From positions 1,116,001-1,180,000 of the forward strand of contig NZ_JABBFY010000001.1 in the NCBI RefSeq assembly GCF_012927115.1: 64,000 nt of DNA. The letters are read 5' to 3'. The notes beneath the pieces are model-generated. The model was given only the letters and a program-made list of their open reading frames with translations, had not been told where the DNA came from and searched no databases. Below are positions 6,749-16,302 of this stretch, in pieces (position 1 is the first letter of the stretch; every line of letters starts with the position of its first letter). Both the position numbers and the translations under genes were made by a program. The DNA comes from Sphingomonas sp. G-3-2-10 (lineage in GTDB: Bacteria > Pseudomonadota > Alphaproteobacteria > Sphingomonadales > Sphingomonadaceae).

Positions 6749-8128
6749 TCAGTCCTCCCGCGTCTCGGTGATCCCCAGCAGCTTCAGCTTGCGGTGGAGC
6801 GCCGAGCGTTCCATCCCGATGAAGCTCGCGGTGCGCGAGATGTTGCCCGAGAAGCGGCGGATCTGGATCTTCAGATACTCCCGCTCGAACGTCTCGCGTG
6901 CTTCCTTCAGCGGGGCACCCATGATCGCGTTGGCGCCCATGCCATTGCCCATCTCGCCCGGCTTGCCGAGTACTTCGGGGGGCAGCAGGTCGAGATCGAT
7001 CCGTCCGATCCGGTCGCCCGGAGCAAGAATGACGGTGCGCTCGACCACGTTGCGAAGCTGGCGGACATTGCCCGGCCATTCATAGCTTTGCAGCGCGACG
7101 ATTGCGTCCGCAGCCACTTCGGGAGTCGGAACGCGTCGTTCGCTGGCGTAATGCGCCACGAAATGCTCGACCAGCACCGGGATATCCTCGCGCCGCTCCG
7201 TCAGCGGGGGGATCACCACCGGGACCACGTTGAGGCGGTAATAAAGGTCCTCGCGGAAGCGGCCCTCGGCGATTTCCGTCATCAGGTCCCGCGCCGTGGC
7301 CGAAACCACGCGCACATCGACCTTCACTACGCGCGTACCGCCGACGCGGCTGAAGCTCTGATCGGTCAGTACGCGCAGGATACGCGCCTGCGTCGCGACA
7401 GGCATGTCCGCGATCTCGTCGAGGAACAGCGTGCCGCCATGCGCCTGCTCCAGCAGGCCGGTGCGGACGAGGTCGCCATTCTCCTCGACCCCGAACAATT
7501 CCTCGTCGACCCGCTCGGGCGTCATCCGCGCCGCGCTGACGATGATGAACGGCGCCTGCGCCCTCTGGCTCCAGCCGTGCAAAAGCCGCGCGGCGACTTC
7601 CTTGCCCACGCCCGCGCCGCCGCTGATCAGCACGCGGCTGCCGGTCGAGGCAACGCGCTTGAGGGTCGCACGCACCGCGTTGATCGAACCCGACATGCCG
7701 GTCAGGTCTTCCTCGCGCCCGATCGACGCGCGCAGCGTCGCCACTTCGCGGCGCAGCCGCTCGGTTTCGGTCGCACGCTCGACCAGCCACAGCAGCCGCT
7801 CGGCCTCGAACGGCTTCTCGATGAAATCCACCGCGCCGCGGCGGATCGCGGCCACCGCGGTATCCAGATTGCCGTGCCCCGAGATCACCAGCACCGGGAT
7901 CGAGGGGTCGCGGCGCTTGATCTCGTCGAGCAGTTCCAGTCCGTCGAGCCGCGAGCCCTGCAGCCACACGTCGAGCAGGACGAGGCTCGGCCGGCGGTCG
8001 GCGATCGCGTTCAGCGCGGAATCGCTGTCGGCTGCGCCGCGCGTTTCATAGCCCTCATCCTCGAGGACTCCCGCGACCAGTTCGCGGATGTCGCGCTCGT
8101 CGTCGACGACCAGGATATCGAGGCTCAT
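6749..8128 (-). CDS. ntrX: Response regulator NtrX
   Basis: The 459-residue regulator pairs with NtrY. The order is a receiver domain (phosphoacceptor D53, switch lysine in FIEKPF), an AAA+ domain with Walker A GGAGVGKE (170-177) and Walker B LFLDEIA (234-240), and a Fis-type helix-turn-helix in the last 45 residues. Where sigma-54 activators carry GAFTGA, the sequence reads VEENGDLVR (214-222). It therefore probably does not open sigma-54 promoters by the classical mechanism. The start overlaps the ntrY stop by 4 nt. NtrYX is linked to nitrogen, redox and envelope control in alphaproteobacteria. Confidence 0.96.
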   Translation of the reverse strand: MSLDILVVDDERDIRELVAGVLEDEGYETRGAADSDSALNAIADRRPSLVLLDVWLQGSRLDGLELLDEIKRRDPSIPVLVISGHGNLDTAVAAIRRGAVDFIEKPFEAERLLWLVERATETERLRREVATLRASIGREEDLTGMSGSINAVRATLKRVASTGSRVLISGGAGVGKEVAARLLHGWSQRAQAPFIIVSAARMTPERVDEELFGVEENGDLVRTGLLEQAHGGTLFLDEIADMPVATQARILRVLTDQSFSRVGGTRVVKVDVRVVSATARDLMTEIAEGRFREDLYYRLNVVPVVIPPLTERREDIPVLVEHFVAHYASERRVPTPEVAADAIVALQSYEWPGNVRQLRNVVERTVILAPGDRIGRIDLDLLPPEVLGKPGEMGNGMGANAIMGAPLKEARETFEREYLKIQIRRFSGNISRTASFIGMERSALHRKLKLLGITETRED

Positions 8129-10377
8129 GACTTGTTCCCACGGGTAAGCGCCGCCGGGCGCGCATCGGCGCTGTCGGCGGTATCGGAATCGGCGGTGACC
8201 ATGTTGGCCAGCGCATCGGTGTCGAAGCAGATGGTGACGATGGTTCCACCGCCCGGCCGGTCGGTGAAGCCGATCGTGCCGCAATGCTCCTCGACGATCT
8301 TCTTGACGATCGCGAGCCCCAGCCCGGTGCCCCGGCTGCGCGTGGTCATATAGGGCTCGACGATCCGGTCGCGTTCGACGGGCAGCCCGACGCCATTGTC
8401 CGCGACAGTGAGCATCACCCTGCCCTCCTCGCCATCGAGGATGGTCAGCACGATCTCGCCACGCGGCAGCGCCTCGCCTTCGCCGCGCCCCTCGATCGCC
8501 TCGACTGCGTTCTTGACGACGTTGGTCAGCGCCTGACCGATCTGACGGCGGTCGCAGACGAGGTTGGGGGCGGGATCGGGCGTATCCATCTCGAAGCGGA
8601 TCGTAGGATGTGCGACTTCGTGGAGGAACATCGACTGGCGGGCGATGTCGAGCAGCGATTCCCGGCGGAACAGCGGCTTGGGCATCCGTGCGAAGGACGA
8701 GAATTCGTCGACGATCCGGCGAAGGTCGCCGACCTGGCGAATGATCGTGTCGGTCAGCCGCGCGAACGTGCCGTCCTCGGCATCGATCTTCTTGCCATAG
8801 CGGCGCTGGAGACGTTCGGCCGCGAGCTGGATCGGAGTCAGCGGGTTCTTGATCTCGTGCGCGATCCGGCGTGCTACGTCCGACCATGCCGCGCGGCGCT
8901 GGTCGAGCAGCTGCTGGGTGATGTCGTCGAAGGTCAGAACCTGCCCTTCGTCGTCCCGGGTGATCTTCACCGCCAGCGTACGCGGATCGCCGCCCGGCGA
9001 CACCTGCACCACCGCTTCGCGCTCCGGTCCGTCGAGAAGCGCGGCAAGTTCCGGCGCGATCTCGGCCAGCGGCTTGCCCGTCACGTCGCCCTGACGCAGC
9101 ATCGCCATCGCCGAGGCATTGAGCAGCCGCACGTTGCGGTCCGCATCGATCGAAACCACGCCTGCGGTCACGCCGGACATCACCGCTTCGATCAGCGCGC
9201 GGCGGCTCTCGGACTCGGCATTGGCCGTGACCAGCGCGTTGGTGGAGATCTGGAGCCGCTCGGTCATCCGGTTGAACGCGCCGGCGAGCACGCCGACCTC
9301 GTCCTGCGTCTTCGGCTCGGGCACGCGCACGCCAAGGTCGCCCTCGGCCACGCCTCGCGCCGCAGCAACCAGTTCGTTGACCGGCCGCACCAGCCTGTCG
9401 GCGACCCGCAGCGCGATGAAGACGACGATGCCGATCACGAGGAGCGAGATCACCAGCAGCGCGATGTTGAACTGGAGCTGGAGTGCGCGGGTGCGGTTGA
9501 GCAGCGACTGATAGTCGGTGAACACCGCCCGCACACGGTCCATGCGGCTCACCATCTCCTTCGCGTCGCCTTCGCGGGTCGAATAGAGGAGATAATCGGT
9601 GCCCGCGACGCGCGCGATCGAATAGGTCCGTGCGGCAGTCATCCCCACCACGCTCTGCGCGGTGCCGCCCTTCAGCTTGCGGATCTCGTCGGCCGGAACG
9701 TCCTGCATCGGATTGCGATCGGAGTTCTTGACCATCGCGATGGCCTGAAGCTCGCCATTGGGGCGAACCGAAAACAGCACCGAGTTCGACAGGCTGCGCT
9801 GATAGACGTCCTGTGCAAAAGTGGTCTGGAAATCGATGCTTTGCGGTTCCCAGCGGCGATCGAACAGCATGATGTTCACGTCGTTGGCCATCGCGACATT
9901 CTCGTTGTCGACATAGCTCAACAACTGCGCATAGGATTCCTGGGCCAGTTTCTGCGAATTCTCGAGCATTCCCTGCGTTCGCGCGGAGAACCAGAATTCG
10001 GCGCCATACTGGAACAGCAGCGATGCGATTACCGCCAGCAGCACCGTCGGCACGCACGCCAGCAACGAGAAGATCGCGACCAGACGGACATGGAGCGCCC
10101 CTCCGCCCAATGCCGCCGCAGCAGCCCGCTTGCGCGCCATGCGCCGCCCGATCAGCACGATCAGCGATCCGCAGGCCAACAGGTTCGCGACAAGCAACAG
10201 CGCCACCAGCGGCGGCGTTAGCAACTGCTCGGATTCGTTGCGTCCGGCGACGATGAACCAGGTGAGAAGGGCGATCGCGACGGCGATTCCGAGGACGCCG
10301 AACTCGATTGCCGGGGTAACCGAGAACCACCGCTTGCGAGCGGCTTCTGCGGTCATCGGCGTGGTAACGGCATCCAT
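8125..10377 (-). CDS. ntrY: Sensor histidine kinase NtrY
   Basis: This large membrane kinase has about 750 residues. The N-terminal third has several transmembrane segments (roughly residues 20-105 in three helices, and one near 300) framing an extracytoplasmic region. Then come HAMP (around RPVNELVAAARGVAEGDLGVRV), a PAS segment, a HisKA helix with the phosphorylation site in [14 protein letters not shown], and an HATPase with NGVGLP and GTGLGLAIVKKI. It phosphorylates NtrX, whose gene overlaps by 4 nt. The ATG at 10377 is favoured over an upstream in-frame start, because the extra residues look non-coding. It follows ntrC after 59 nt. Confidence 0.95.
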   Translation of the reverse strand: MDAVTTPMTAEAARKRWFSVTPAIEFGVLGIAVAIALLTWFIVAGRNESEQLLTPPLVALLLVANLLACGSLIVLIGRRMARKRAAAAALGGGALHVRLVAIFSLLACVPTVLLAVIASLLFQYGAEFWFSARTQGMLENSQKLAQESYAQLLSYVDNENVAMANDVNIMLFDRRWEPQSIDFQTTFAQDVYQRSLSNSVLFSVRPNGELQAIAMVKNSDRNPMQDVPADEIRKLKGGTAQSVVGMTAARTYSIARVAGTDYLLYSTREGDAKEMVSRMDRVRAVFTDYQSLLNRTRALQLQFNIALLVISLLVIGIVVFIALRVADRLVRPVNELVAAARGVAEGDLGVRVPEPKTQDEVGVLAGAFNRMTERLQISTNALVTANAESESRRALIEAVMSGVTAGVVSIDADRNVRLLNASAMAMLRQGDVTGKPLAEIAPELAALLDGPEREAVVQVSPGGDPRTLAVKITRDDEGQVLTFDDITQQLLDQRRAAWSDVARRIAHEIKNPLTPIQLAAERLQRRYGKKIDAEDGTFARLTDTIIRQVGDLRRIVDEFSSFARMPKPLFRRESLLDIARQSMFLHEVAHPTIRFEMDTPDPAPNLVCDRRQIGQALTNVVKNAVEAIEGRGEGEALPRGEIVLTILDGEEGRVMLTVADNGVGLPVERDRIVEPYMTTRSRGTGLGLAIVKKIVEEHCGTIGFTDRPGGGTIVTICFDTDALANMVTADSDTADSADARPAALTRGNKS

Positions 10378-10436
10378 CGTGACATGGCTACAACAGGATT
10401 GTGGCCGGAAAAACACATAATGTGATCAGATTGTCG

Positions 10437-11891
10437 CTATTCGGTACCATCCTGTCGCCCACCGGCAACAGCAATCCCCAATGTGTCGAGCCGCTTGCGC
10501 AGCGTATTGCGGTTGATCCCCAGCGACCGCGCGGCGCGCAACTGGTTCTGCCCGTGGCGGCTCAGCATCGCTTCGATCAGCGGCCGCTCCACTTCGCCGA
10601 TGATGCGATCGTAGAGCGAACCATCGTCGAGCGACTGCGGTTCCTCGATCGCGATCCGCTCCAGCCGGGCGCGCACCGCTGCTTCGATCCCCTCGTCGCG
10701 AACCGTCGACGGAGCCGCGCCCATATTGGCCTCGCCCAGCGCGCGACGCATCCCCGCGGCGTCGATCCACTCGTCGCGGCTGAGCGCAGCGATACGGCGC
10801 ATGAGGTTCTCGAGCTCGCGGACATTGCCCGGCCAGTCATAGGCCTCGAGCACCGCGACCGCGTCCTTGTCGAGCTGCTTGCGGGGCAGTCCGTCCTCGG
10901 CGGCGCGATCGAGGAAGTGCCTTGCGAGCAACGGCACGTCCTGCCGGCGCTCGCGCAACGAGGGCAGCGCGATCGGCACGACGTTTAGCCGGTAGAACAG
11001 ATCCTCGCGGAACTGGCCGCTGTTCACCAGCGCCGCCAGATCCTTGTTGGTCGCCGCCACGATGCGCACATCGGCGCGGATCGTGCGCGCACCGCCCACG
11101 GTGGTGAACTCGCCCGACTGGAGCACGCGCAGCAGGCGGGTCTGGGCATCCATCGGCATGTCGCCGATTTCGTCGAGGAACAGCGTGCCACCCGCCGCCT
11201 GCTCGAACTTGCCCGCGACGCGCGCCGCAGCGCCGGTAAAGGCCCCGCGCTCATGCCCGAACAGTTCGGCTTCGATCAGTTCGCGCGGGATTGCCGCCAT
11301 GTTGAGCGCGACGAACGGCGCGCGCTTGCGCGGACCGAGTTCGTGGATCGCACTGGCGACCAGTTCCTTGCCGGTGCCCGACTCGCCCGAGACCAGCACG
11401 GTCAGGTCGTTCGAGACCACCCGCGCGATCACGCGATACACTTCCTGCATCGCCGGCGAGCGGCCGATCAGGGTCGTCCCCGCGCCGCCATCGAATTCGG
11501 GGGCTTCGGAAGGCCGCCGCCGCCCCTTCGCGATCGCACCACGCACCGCCTGGGTCAGCACGTCGAGATCGAACGGCTTGGGCAGATAGTCGAACGCCCC
11601 TACCTCGGTCGCACGCACCGCCGTCGCCAGCGTGTTTTGCGCCGAAAAGACGATCACCGGCAGATCGGGATGATCGCCGAGCAACCCCGCGACCAGATCG
11701 AGGCCGTTGCCATCGGGCAGCACCACATCGGTGACCAGCACTTCGGGCATGGCCAGGCGGAACTCGCGGTGGAATTCGGCGACGCTGCCCGCCGTTGTCA
11801 CCCGATGCCCCTCGCGCTTCAACGCCGCGGCGACGACGGTGCGGATCGCGGCGTCGTCATCGACGACAAGGACGGTGCCGGGGCTGGTCAT
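10437..11891 (-). CDS. ntrC: Nitrogen regulator NtrC (sigma-54 activator)
   Basis: The 484-residue NtrC has a receiver domain with phosphoacceptor D55 and the PKPFD switch, an AAA+ domain with Walker A GESGTGKE (169-176), an intact GAFTGA loop (216-221) and Walker B LFLDEIGDMP, and a C-terminal Fis-type helix-turn-helix (RAARSLGINRNTLRKRL). It activates nitrogen-assimilation promoters with sigma-54 when phosphorylated by NtrB. Its start overlaps the ntrB stop by 4 nt (ATGA). Confidence 0.97.
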   Translation of the reverse strand: MTSPGTVLVVDDDAAIRTVVAAALKREGHRVTTAGSVAEFHREFRLAMPEVLVTDVVLPDGNGLDLVAGLLGDHPDLPVIVFSAQNTLATAVRATEVGAFDYLPKPFDLDVLTQAVRGAIAKGRRRPSEAPEFDGGAGTTLIGRSPAMQEVYRVIARVVSNDLTVLVSGESGTGKELVASAIHELGPRKRAPFVALNMAAIPRELIEAELFGHERGAFTGAAARVAGKFEQAAGGTLFLDEIGDMPMDAQTRLLRVLQSGEFTTVGGARTIRADVRIVAATNKDLAALVNSGQFREDLFYRLNVVPIALPSLRERRQDVPLLARHFLDRAAEDGLPRKQLDKDAVAVLEAYDWPGNVRELENLMRRIAALSRDEWIDAAGMRRALGEANMGAAPSTVRDEGIEAAVRARLERIAIEEPQSLDDGSLYDRIIGEVERPLIEAMLSRHGQNQLRAARSLGINRNTLRKRLDTLGIAVAGGRQDGTE

Positions 11892-12994
11892 TTGGAAGCT
11901 CTGGGCAGGAGGATGCGGAAGACGGTGGACTCGTTGTGGCCCGTGCGCTCGCGCGAATATTGGATGATGCCGCCCATGTCGCGGACCAGCTTCTCGACCA
12001 GCGGCAGGCCAAGGCCCTTGCCCTCGGGCTTGCCCGACACGAACGGCTCGAACAGATGCTCGGCGATGTCCTCGGGCGCGCCGGGGCCATTGTCCATGAC
12101 GAGGATCTCGATCGGCAGCGGCTGGCGCGGCCGCCCCTGCCCCGTGCTGACCGACATGCCGTGGCGATAGGCAGTGGAAAGAGTGATGCGCGGCTGGGCA
12201 AGGCCGACCAGAACCTCTGCGGCGTTCTTCAGCAGGTTCAGCATCACCTGAAGGAAAGCGTCCGGGTCGATCAGGACCGGTGGCAGCGAGGGATCGAACC
12301 GTTCCTCGATCACCATCCCGCGCGCAAACCCGGCCAGCGCGACGCGCCGGGCATGATCGAGCAGCGGATAGACATTGGTCGGTGCGAGCTTGAGCGGGCG
12401 GGTGTCGGTGAAATCCTGCATCCGGTCGATCAGCGCGGCGATGCGATCGACTTCGGTAGTAATCAGCTGGGTCAGCTCCGGTCCTTCGCTGCCGCCGCCC
12501 ATGCCGAGCAACTGCGCCGCGCCGCGAATGCCCGAAAGCGGGTTCTTGATCTCGTGCGCAAGCATCGCCGCCGCGCCCACCGCCGCGCGGGCGCCAGCCG
12601 AACGATCGCCGCCATGCGCGGCGCGACGCGGCGCGTGGTGCAGCGTCACGATCCGCCAGCCGGGATGATCGGCTACCGACGTCTCGACGAAATCGACGCG
12701 GATGCGCGCGCCGCGCACGGCCTCGATCTCGACGTCATAGGCAGCGAAGCCGCGCCCGTCGCGCCGGTCGGCATAATCGTCGGGCGGCAGCAGGACAGCG
12801 TCGTAGGGCTGCCCCGCCATCGCGGTCTCGCTATGGTTGAGCAGCAATTCGCACGCGGCATTGGCATGGGCGATGCGGCCATCGGGATCGATGACGAGCA
12901 CCGCCACGGGCAAGGCCGCGAACATCTCGCCAAAGCCCGGCCCGCTGACGGGCGCCGGCTTCGCGCGGATCAGGCCGCGGCGCGGGAACGCCAC
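11888..12994 (-). CDS. ntrB: Nitrogen-sensing histidine kinase NtrB (GlnL)
   Basis: This soluble kinase has 368 residues. An N-terminal PAS domain (about residues 24-130, with [18 protein letters not shown]) is followed by a HisKA helix with the site [19 protein letters not shown] and an HATPase with the [10 protein letters not shown] and [13 protein letters not shown] boxes. NtrB reads nitrogen status through PII protein and controls NtrC. It has no membrane segment. Its 5' end overlaps the dusB 3' end by 25 nt, which implies coupled translation. Confidence 0.96.
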   Translation of the reverse strand: MAFPRRGLIRAKPAPVSGPGFGEMFAALPVAVLVIDPDGRIAHANAACELLLNHSETAMAGQPYDAVLLPPDDYADRRDGRGFAAYDVEIEAVRGARIRVDFVETSVADHPGWRIVTLHHAPRRAAHGGDRSAGARAAVGAAAMLAHEIKNPLSGIRGAAQLLGMGGGSEGPELTQLITTEVDRIAALIDRMQDFTDTRPLKLAPTNVYPLLDHARRVALAGFARGMVIEERFDPSLPPVLIDPDAFLQVMLNLLKNAAEVLVGLAQPRITLSTAYRHGMSVSTGQGRPRQPLPIEILVMDNGPGAPEDIAEHLFEPFVSGKPEGKGLGLPLVEKLVRDMGGIIQYSRERTGHNESTVFRILLPRASK

Positions 12995-13968
12995 GGCGCG
13001 TAGAATTCAGCGAGCATCTTCAGGACCGTGTCGGGATCGGCGATCTTGTTGACGCCATTTCGGAACTCCGCCGAGCCATGCAGCCCCTTGGTGTACCAGC
13101 CGATATGCTTGCGCATCATGTTCACGCCGACTTCGTTGCCATACAGGCTCAGCGAGTCGCGATAATGCGCTGTAATGATGTCATATTGCTCGTCGAGCGC
13201 GGGATCGGGCCGCTCGCCCTGCCCCGACAGTTCGTCCATCACCTGCTTTAGGATCCACGGCTTACCATAGGAGCCGCGGCCGATCATGACGCCATCCGCG
13301 CCCGATTGCGCGAGCGCGGTGCGGGCGTCGTCGGCGTTCAGGATGTCGCCATTGACGATGACGGGGATCGAGACCGCATCCTTCACCTTGCGCACGAACG
13401 CCCAGTCGGCGCTGTCGCGATACATCTGGTTGCGGGTGCGGCCGTGGACGGTGACCATCTTCACGCCGAGATCCTCGGCGATCCGTGCCAGTTCGGGCGC
13501 GTTGAGGCTCGAATGGCACCACCCCATCCGCATCTTGAGCGTGACGGGCACCTTCACCGCCTTCACCACCGCCTCGACCAGCTGGCTGGCAAGCGGCAGA
13601 TCGCGCATCAGCGCCGATCCGGCATCGCCATTGGTCACCTTGCGGACCGGGCAGCCCATATTGATGTCGACGATCGCCGCGCCGCGATCCTCGGAGAGTT
13701 TCGCCGCTTCGCCCATTTCATAGGGCGTGCAGCCGACCAGCTGCATCGACACCGGGTCCTCGATCGGATCCCATGCGAATTTCTGGACCGACTGGCGCGT
13801 CTCGCGGATCGCCGCCTGGCTCGCCACCATCTCGGTGACGTTGAGGCCCGATCCATAGCGGCGCACCACCCGCCGGAACGGCAGGTCGGTGACACCCGTC
13901 ATCGGGGCGAGGATCACCGGTACGTCGATCTTTACCGGACCGACCTGGATGGGAGCGAGCGTCGTCAT
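12970..13968 (-). CDS. dusB: tRNA-dihydrouridine synthase DusB (NifR3)
   Basis: This FMN- and NADPH-dependent enzyme reduces uridines in the tRNA D-loop. The 332-residue protein has [15 protein letters not shown] near the start, the catalytic cysteine in [25 protein letters not shown] and NGDI. In many alphaproteobacteria this gene is nifR3, first gene of the ntr operon, as here. The ATG at 13968 is preferred; a 54-nt longer frame overlaps the divergent ispDF leader and adds an atypical arginine-rich stretch. A hairpin lies immediately before the start. Confidence 0.96.
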   Translation of the reverse strand: MTTLAPIQVGPVKIDVPVILAPMTGVTDLPFRRVVRRYGSGLNVTEMVASQAAIRETRQSVQKFAWDPIEDPVSMQLVGCTPYEMGEAAKLSEDRGAAIVDINMGCPVRKVTNGDAGSALMRDLPLASQLVEAVVKAVKVPVTLKMRMGWCHSSLNAPELARIAEDLGVKMVTVHGRTRNQMYRDSADWAFVRKVKDAVSIPVIVNGDILNADDARTALAQSGADGVMIGRGSYGKPWILKQVMDELSGQGERPDPALDEQYDIITAHYRDSLSLYGNEVGVNMMRKHIGWYTKGLHGSAEFRNGVNKIADPDTVLKMLAEFYAPWRSRAAA

Positions 13969-13971
13969 GAT

Positions 13972-13990
13972 CTGCCTGAAAAATAGGCAG
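13972..13990 (-). promoter_or_regulatory. Hairpin abutting the dusB start codon
   Basis: On the transcribed strand CTGCCT and AGGCAG pair perfectly around a 7-nt AT-rich loop, and the 3' arm ends 3 nt before the ATG. The only purine-rich ribosome-binding candidate (AGGCAG) lies in that arm. The hairpin could therefore limit initiation on the first gene of the ntr operon. Confidence 0.35.
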
Positions 13991-14051
13991 CGGCCTCTAC
14001 GCGTACAAGCGGAGATTGGCAAGTTGGGGAAGGCCCGCTAGGGCGCGCGGC

Positions 14052-15200
14052 ATGTCACGCCCAAAGACCGTCGCGATCATCGTCGCCGCTGGGCAAGGCA
14101 CCCGTGCGGGTGGCACCGTTCCCAAGCAGTTCGCGACCCTCGCCGGCAAGCCGATGCTGGCGCACAGCCATGCCGCGCTGGCGTCGCATCCCGACGTAGA
14201 CGAAGTGCTGGTGGTGATCGGTGAGGGGCAGGAAGCCGCTCTCGCAACAGCGCTCGGCGACGTTCGCCATGTCACTGGCGGCGCGACACGGCGCGAATCG
14301 GTATTGCGCGGGCTCGAAGCGATCACAGCGGACCGCGTGCTGATCCATGACGCCGCCCGGCCCTTCCTGTCCAACCGCGTCATTGACGACCTTCTGGCCC
14401 AATTGGATTGCTACGAGGGTGCAATTCCCGCGCTACCCGTCGCCGATACGCTGGTTCGGTTCGACGGTATGATGGGCGAGACGGTCCCTCGCGATCAGCT
14501 CTACCGGGTGCAGACACCACAAGCATTCGTCTTCGGCGCCCTCATGGCAGCACATCGCCTTTGGCCCGCCGAAATCGAAGCCACCGACGACGCCCAGATG
14601 GTGCGCGATACCGGCCATGAAGTCACGATCGTCCCAGGAGACATTGCGCTGGAAAAGATCACCCATCCCGCCGATTTCGCCGCCGCCGAAGCCCGCTACG
14701 CCGCCGGCCTAAGGGTCCGTACCGCGAGCGGCTATGACGTCCACCGCTTTGCCGAGGGTGAGGAATTGTGGCTGGGCGGCGTGCTGGTCCCGCACAGCAA
14801 GGGGCTGAGCGGGCATAGCGACGCCGATGTCGCGCTCCATGCCATCACCGATGCGCTGCTCGGCACCATCGGCGCGGGCGATATCGGGATGCATTTCCCG
14901 CCAAGCGATCCGCAATGGCGCGGCGCGGCTTCGGGCCGTTTCCTCGAACATGCCGCTTCGCTGGTCGCGCGCGAAGGCGGGATCATCGACTTCATCGATC
15001 TCACGATCATCTGCGAAGCACCCAAGATCGGTCCGCACCGCGAAGAGATCCGCGCCAGCATCGCGGAACTGTTGCGGCTCCCGGTCAGCCGCATTAGCGT
15101 CAAGGCAACGACAACCGAGCGGCTGGGATTCACCGGCCGGGGCGAAGGCATGGCGGCGCAGGCCGTCGCAACCATCAGGATAGCGGAGACAGGGGCATGA
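14052..15200 (+). CDS. ispDF: Bifunctional IspD/IspF (MEP cytidylyltransferase and MECDP synthase)
   Basis: This is a fusion of two non-consecutive enzymes of the methylerythritol phosphate route to isoprenoids. Residues 1-220 are IspD, with VAAGQGTRAGGTVPKQF and the DAARPFLS motif. Residues about 226-382 are IspF, with SGYDVHRF, GHSDADVALHAITDALLG zinc ligands and a late TTTERLGFTGRGEG. The fusion is common in alphaproteobacteria. The ATG at 14052 is chosen because it opens directly on the nucleotide-binding strand. The gene diverges from dusB and overlaps the next gene by 4 nt. Confidence 0.97.
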   Translation: MSRPKTVAIIVAAGQGTRAGGTVPKQFATLAGKPMLAHSHAALASHPDVDEVLVVIGEGQEAALATALGDVRHVTGGATRRESVLRGLEAITADRVLIHDAARPFLSNRVIDDLLAQLDCYEGAIPALPVADTLVRFDGMMGETVPRDQLYRVQTPQAFVFGALMAAHRLWPAEIEATDDAQMVRDTGHEVTIVPGDIALEKITHPADFAAAEARYAAGLRVRTASGYDVHRFAEGEELWLGGVLVPHSKGLSGHSDADVALHAITDALLGTIGAGDIGMHFPPSDPQWRGAASGRFLEHAASLVAREGGIIDFIDLTIICEAPKIGPHREEIRASIAELLRLPVSRISVKATTTERLGFTGRGEGMAAQAVATIRIAETGA

Positions 15201-15739
15201 TTCGCAAGGGAATCGTCGCGGCGGCGGCGGGCTGGATGGCAATGACCGGCATGGCCGCCGAAGCGCAGTCGGTCGCGAAACGCGGCGCGAAGCCGCCCTG
15301 CGTATCGAAGCAGGAAGCCTCCGCGCTGGTCATGCTGATGCTTCCCGGGGTGATCCGGGGCGCGAACCAGCTCTGCGGCACGCTGCTGCCGAAGGAAGCC
15401 TATCTGCTGAATGGCGGCCGCACGCTGGGTGCGCGGTTCGAGCAGGCCGCGGCCCGATCCGGCCCCGATGCCGATCGCGCTATGGCGCGCATGATGGGCA
15501 TCAAGGACGGCAAGGGCGTTCCGGGCGCAGCCGCTTCGATGGCGCCGATGGGCGAGATGATGATCATGTCGCTCCAGCCGAAGGTCGACGCCCAGATCTG
15601 CACCGATATCGATCAGGCGCTGCTGCTGCTCGATCCCCTGCCGGCGGAGAACCTCACCGGGCTGGTGGTGATGCTGATGGAAATCGGCATGAAGGAAGAC
15701 AAGAACCCGCCCTTCACCATTTGCCCGGCCGGCCAGTAA
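15197..15739 (+). CDS. Secreted four-cysteine protein, copy 1, unknown function
   Basis: The 180-residue protein has a signal peptide (cleavage probably after AEA, about residue 23) and a mature domain with cysteines 35, 60, 135 and 176. The next gene encodes a paralogue with cysteines at nearly the same places (33, 58, 135, 178). Both share MIRKG at the start, LDPLP at about 145-149 and a C-terminal P-x-T/I-x-C. Two conserved disulfides in the periplasm are the natural reading. It overlaps ispDF by 4 nt, so expression is tied to it. No family was recognised. Confidence 0.85.
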   Translation: MIRKGIVAAAAGWMAMTGMAAEAQSVAKRGAKPPCVSKQEASALVMLMLPGVIRGANQLCGTLLPKEAYLLNGGRTLGARFEQAAARSGPDADRAMARMMGIKDGKGVPGAAASMAPMGEMMIMSLQPKVDAQICTDIDQALLLLDPLPAENLTGLVVMLMEIGMKEDKNPPFTICPAGQ

Positions 15740-15743
15740 CCGG

Positions 15744-16295
15744 ATGATACGCAAGGGCCTGCTTGCCGCCGCCGCGGCCTGGGCGGCGCTCGCCGCCACG
15801 GCTGCGCATGCGCAGGCCTTTGGCGGGCGCGATATCCCGTGCCTCGAGGCGCATGAAGCGGAAGCCGTGATGCTGCTGATCGCGCCCGGTGCGATCAAGG
15901 GCGTGACGCAGGCCTGTACGCCCTATTTCACCGCCGGCGCCTTCCTGTCCGGCTCCGGCGGCCGCGCCCAGCTCGCGCGCTACGAAAGCGCTGCGAAAGG
16001 CGCGGAAGGCGCCGCCGGAGCGGGCATCGCCAAGCTGCTCGGCTTGCCGCCCGCCGCGGCTTCGGTACCCGGCTCCTCGGCCGGCTTTGCGTCGCTGGCC
16101 CAGATGATGGTGCTGGGCGAACTCGATCAGATGGACACGATCCGCTGCTACGCGTTCGACAGGATGTTTCGCCTGCTCGACCCGTTGCCGCCCCAGAATG
16201 TCGCCAGCGTGCTGACGATCGTCGCAGAGCTCGGCTCGCGCGACAAGAAGCAGAAGCCGCTGCCGATCACCATATGCGCCCGAAAGGCACGTTGA
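15744..16295 (+). CDS. Secreted four-cysteine protein, copy 2, unknown function
   Basis: This tandem paralogue of the preceding gene starts 4 nt after its stop. It has a signal peptide ending near AHAQ (residue 24), four cysteines matching those of copy 1, a shared APGAIKGVTQ/LPGVIRGANQ segment, and a basic C-terminus. The middle (residues 60-120) has diverged most. The pair sits between ispDF and pncC, a place where other alphaproteobacteria often have other genes, so it may be a lineage-specific insertion followed by duplication. Confidence 0.85.
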   Translation: MIRKGLLAAAAAWAALAATAAHAQAFGGRDIPCLEAHEAEAVMLLIAPGAIKGVTQACTPYFTAGAFLSGSGGRAQLARYESAAKGAEGAAGAGIAKLLGLPPAAASVPGSSAGFASLAQMMVLGELDQMDTIRCYAFDRMFRLLDPLPPQNVASVLTIVAELGSRDKKQKPLPITICARKAR

Positions 16296-16302
16296 GAGTA
16301 AC

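Noticed and set aside
8284..10221. Long plus-strand open frame opposite ntrY
   Set aside because: It has no recognisable domain and mirrors the codon structure of ntrY.
6749..10330. A very long minus-strand open frame that appears to join ntrY territory to ntrX
   Set aside because: Its first 730 codons run out of frame through ntrY and have the composition of a shadow frame. The true NtrX begins at 8128, within the ntrY stop overlap.
10378..10436. Sigma-54 promoter between ntrC and ntrY
   Set aside because: No GG-N10-GC pattern with the rest of the TGGCAC-N5-TTGC consensus could be supported in this short gap.
14016..14052. Upstream in-frame start for ispDF
   Set aside because: The extra residues are arginine- and proline-rich and overlap the dusB upstream region. 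The ATG at 14052 opens on the conserved nucleotide-binding strand.
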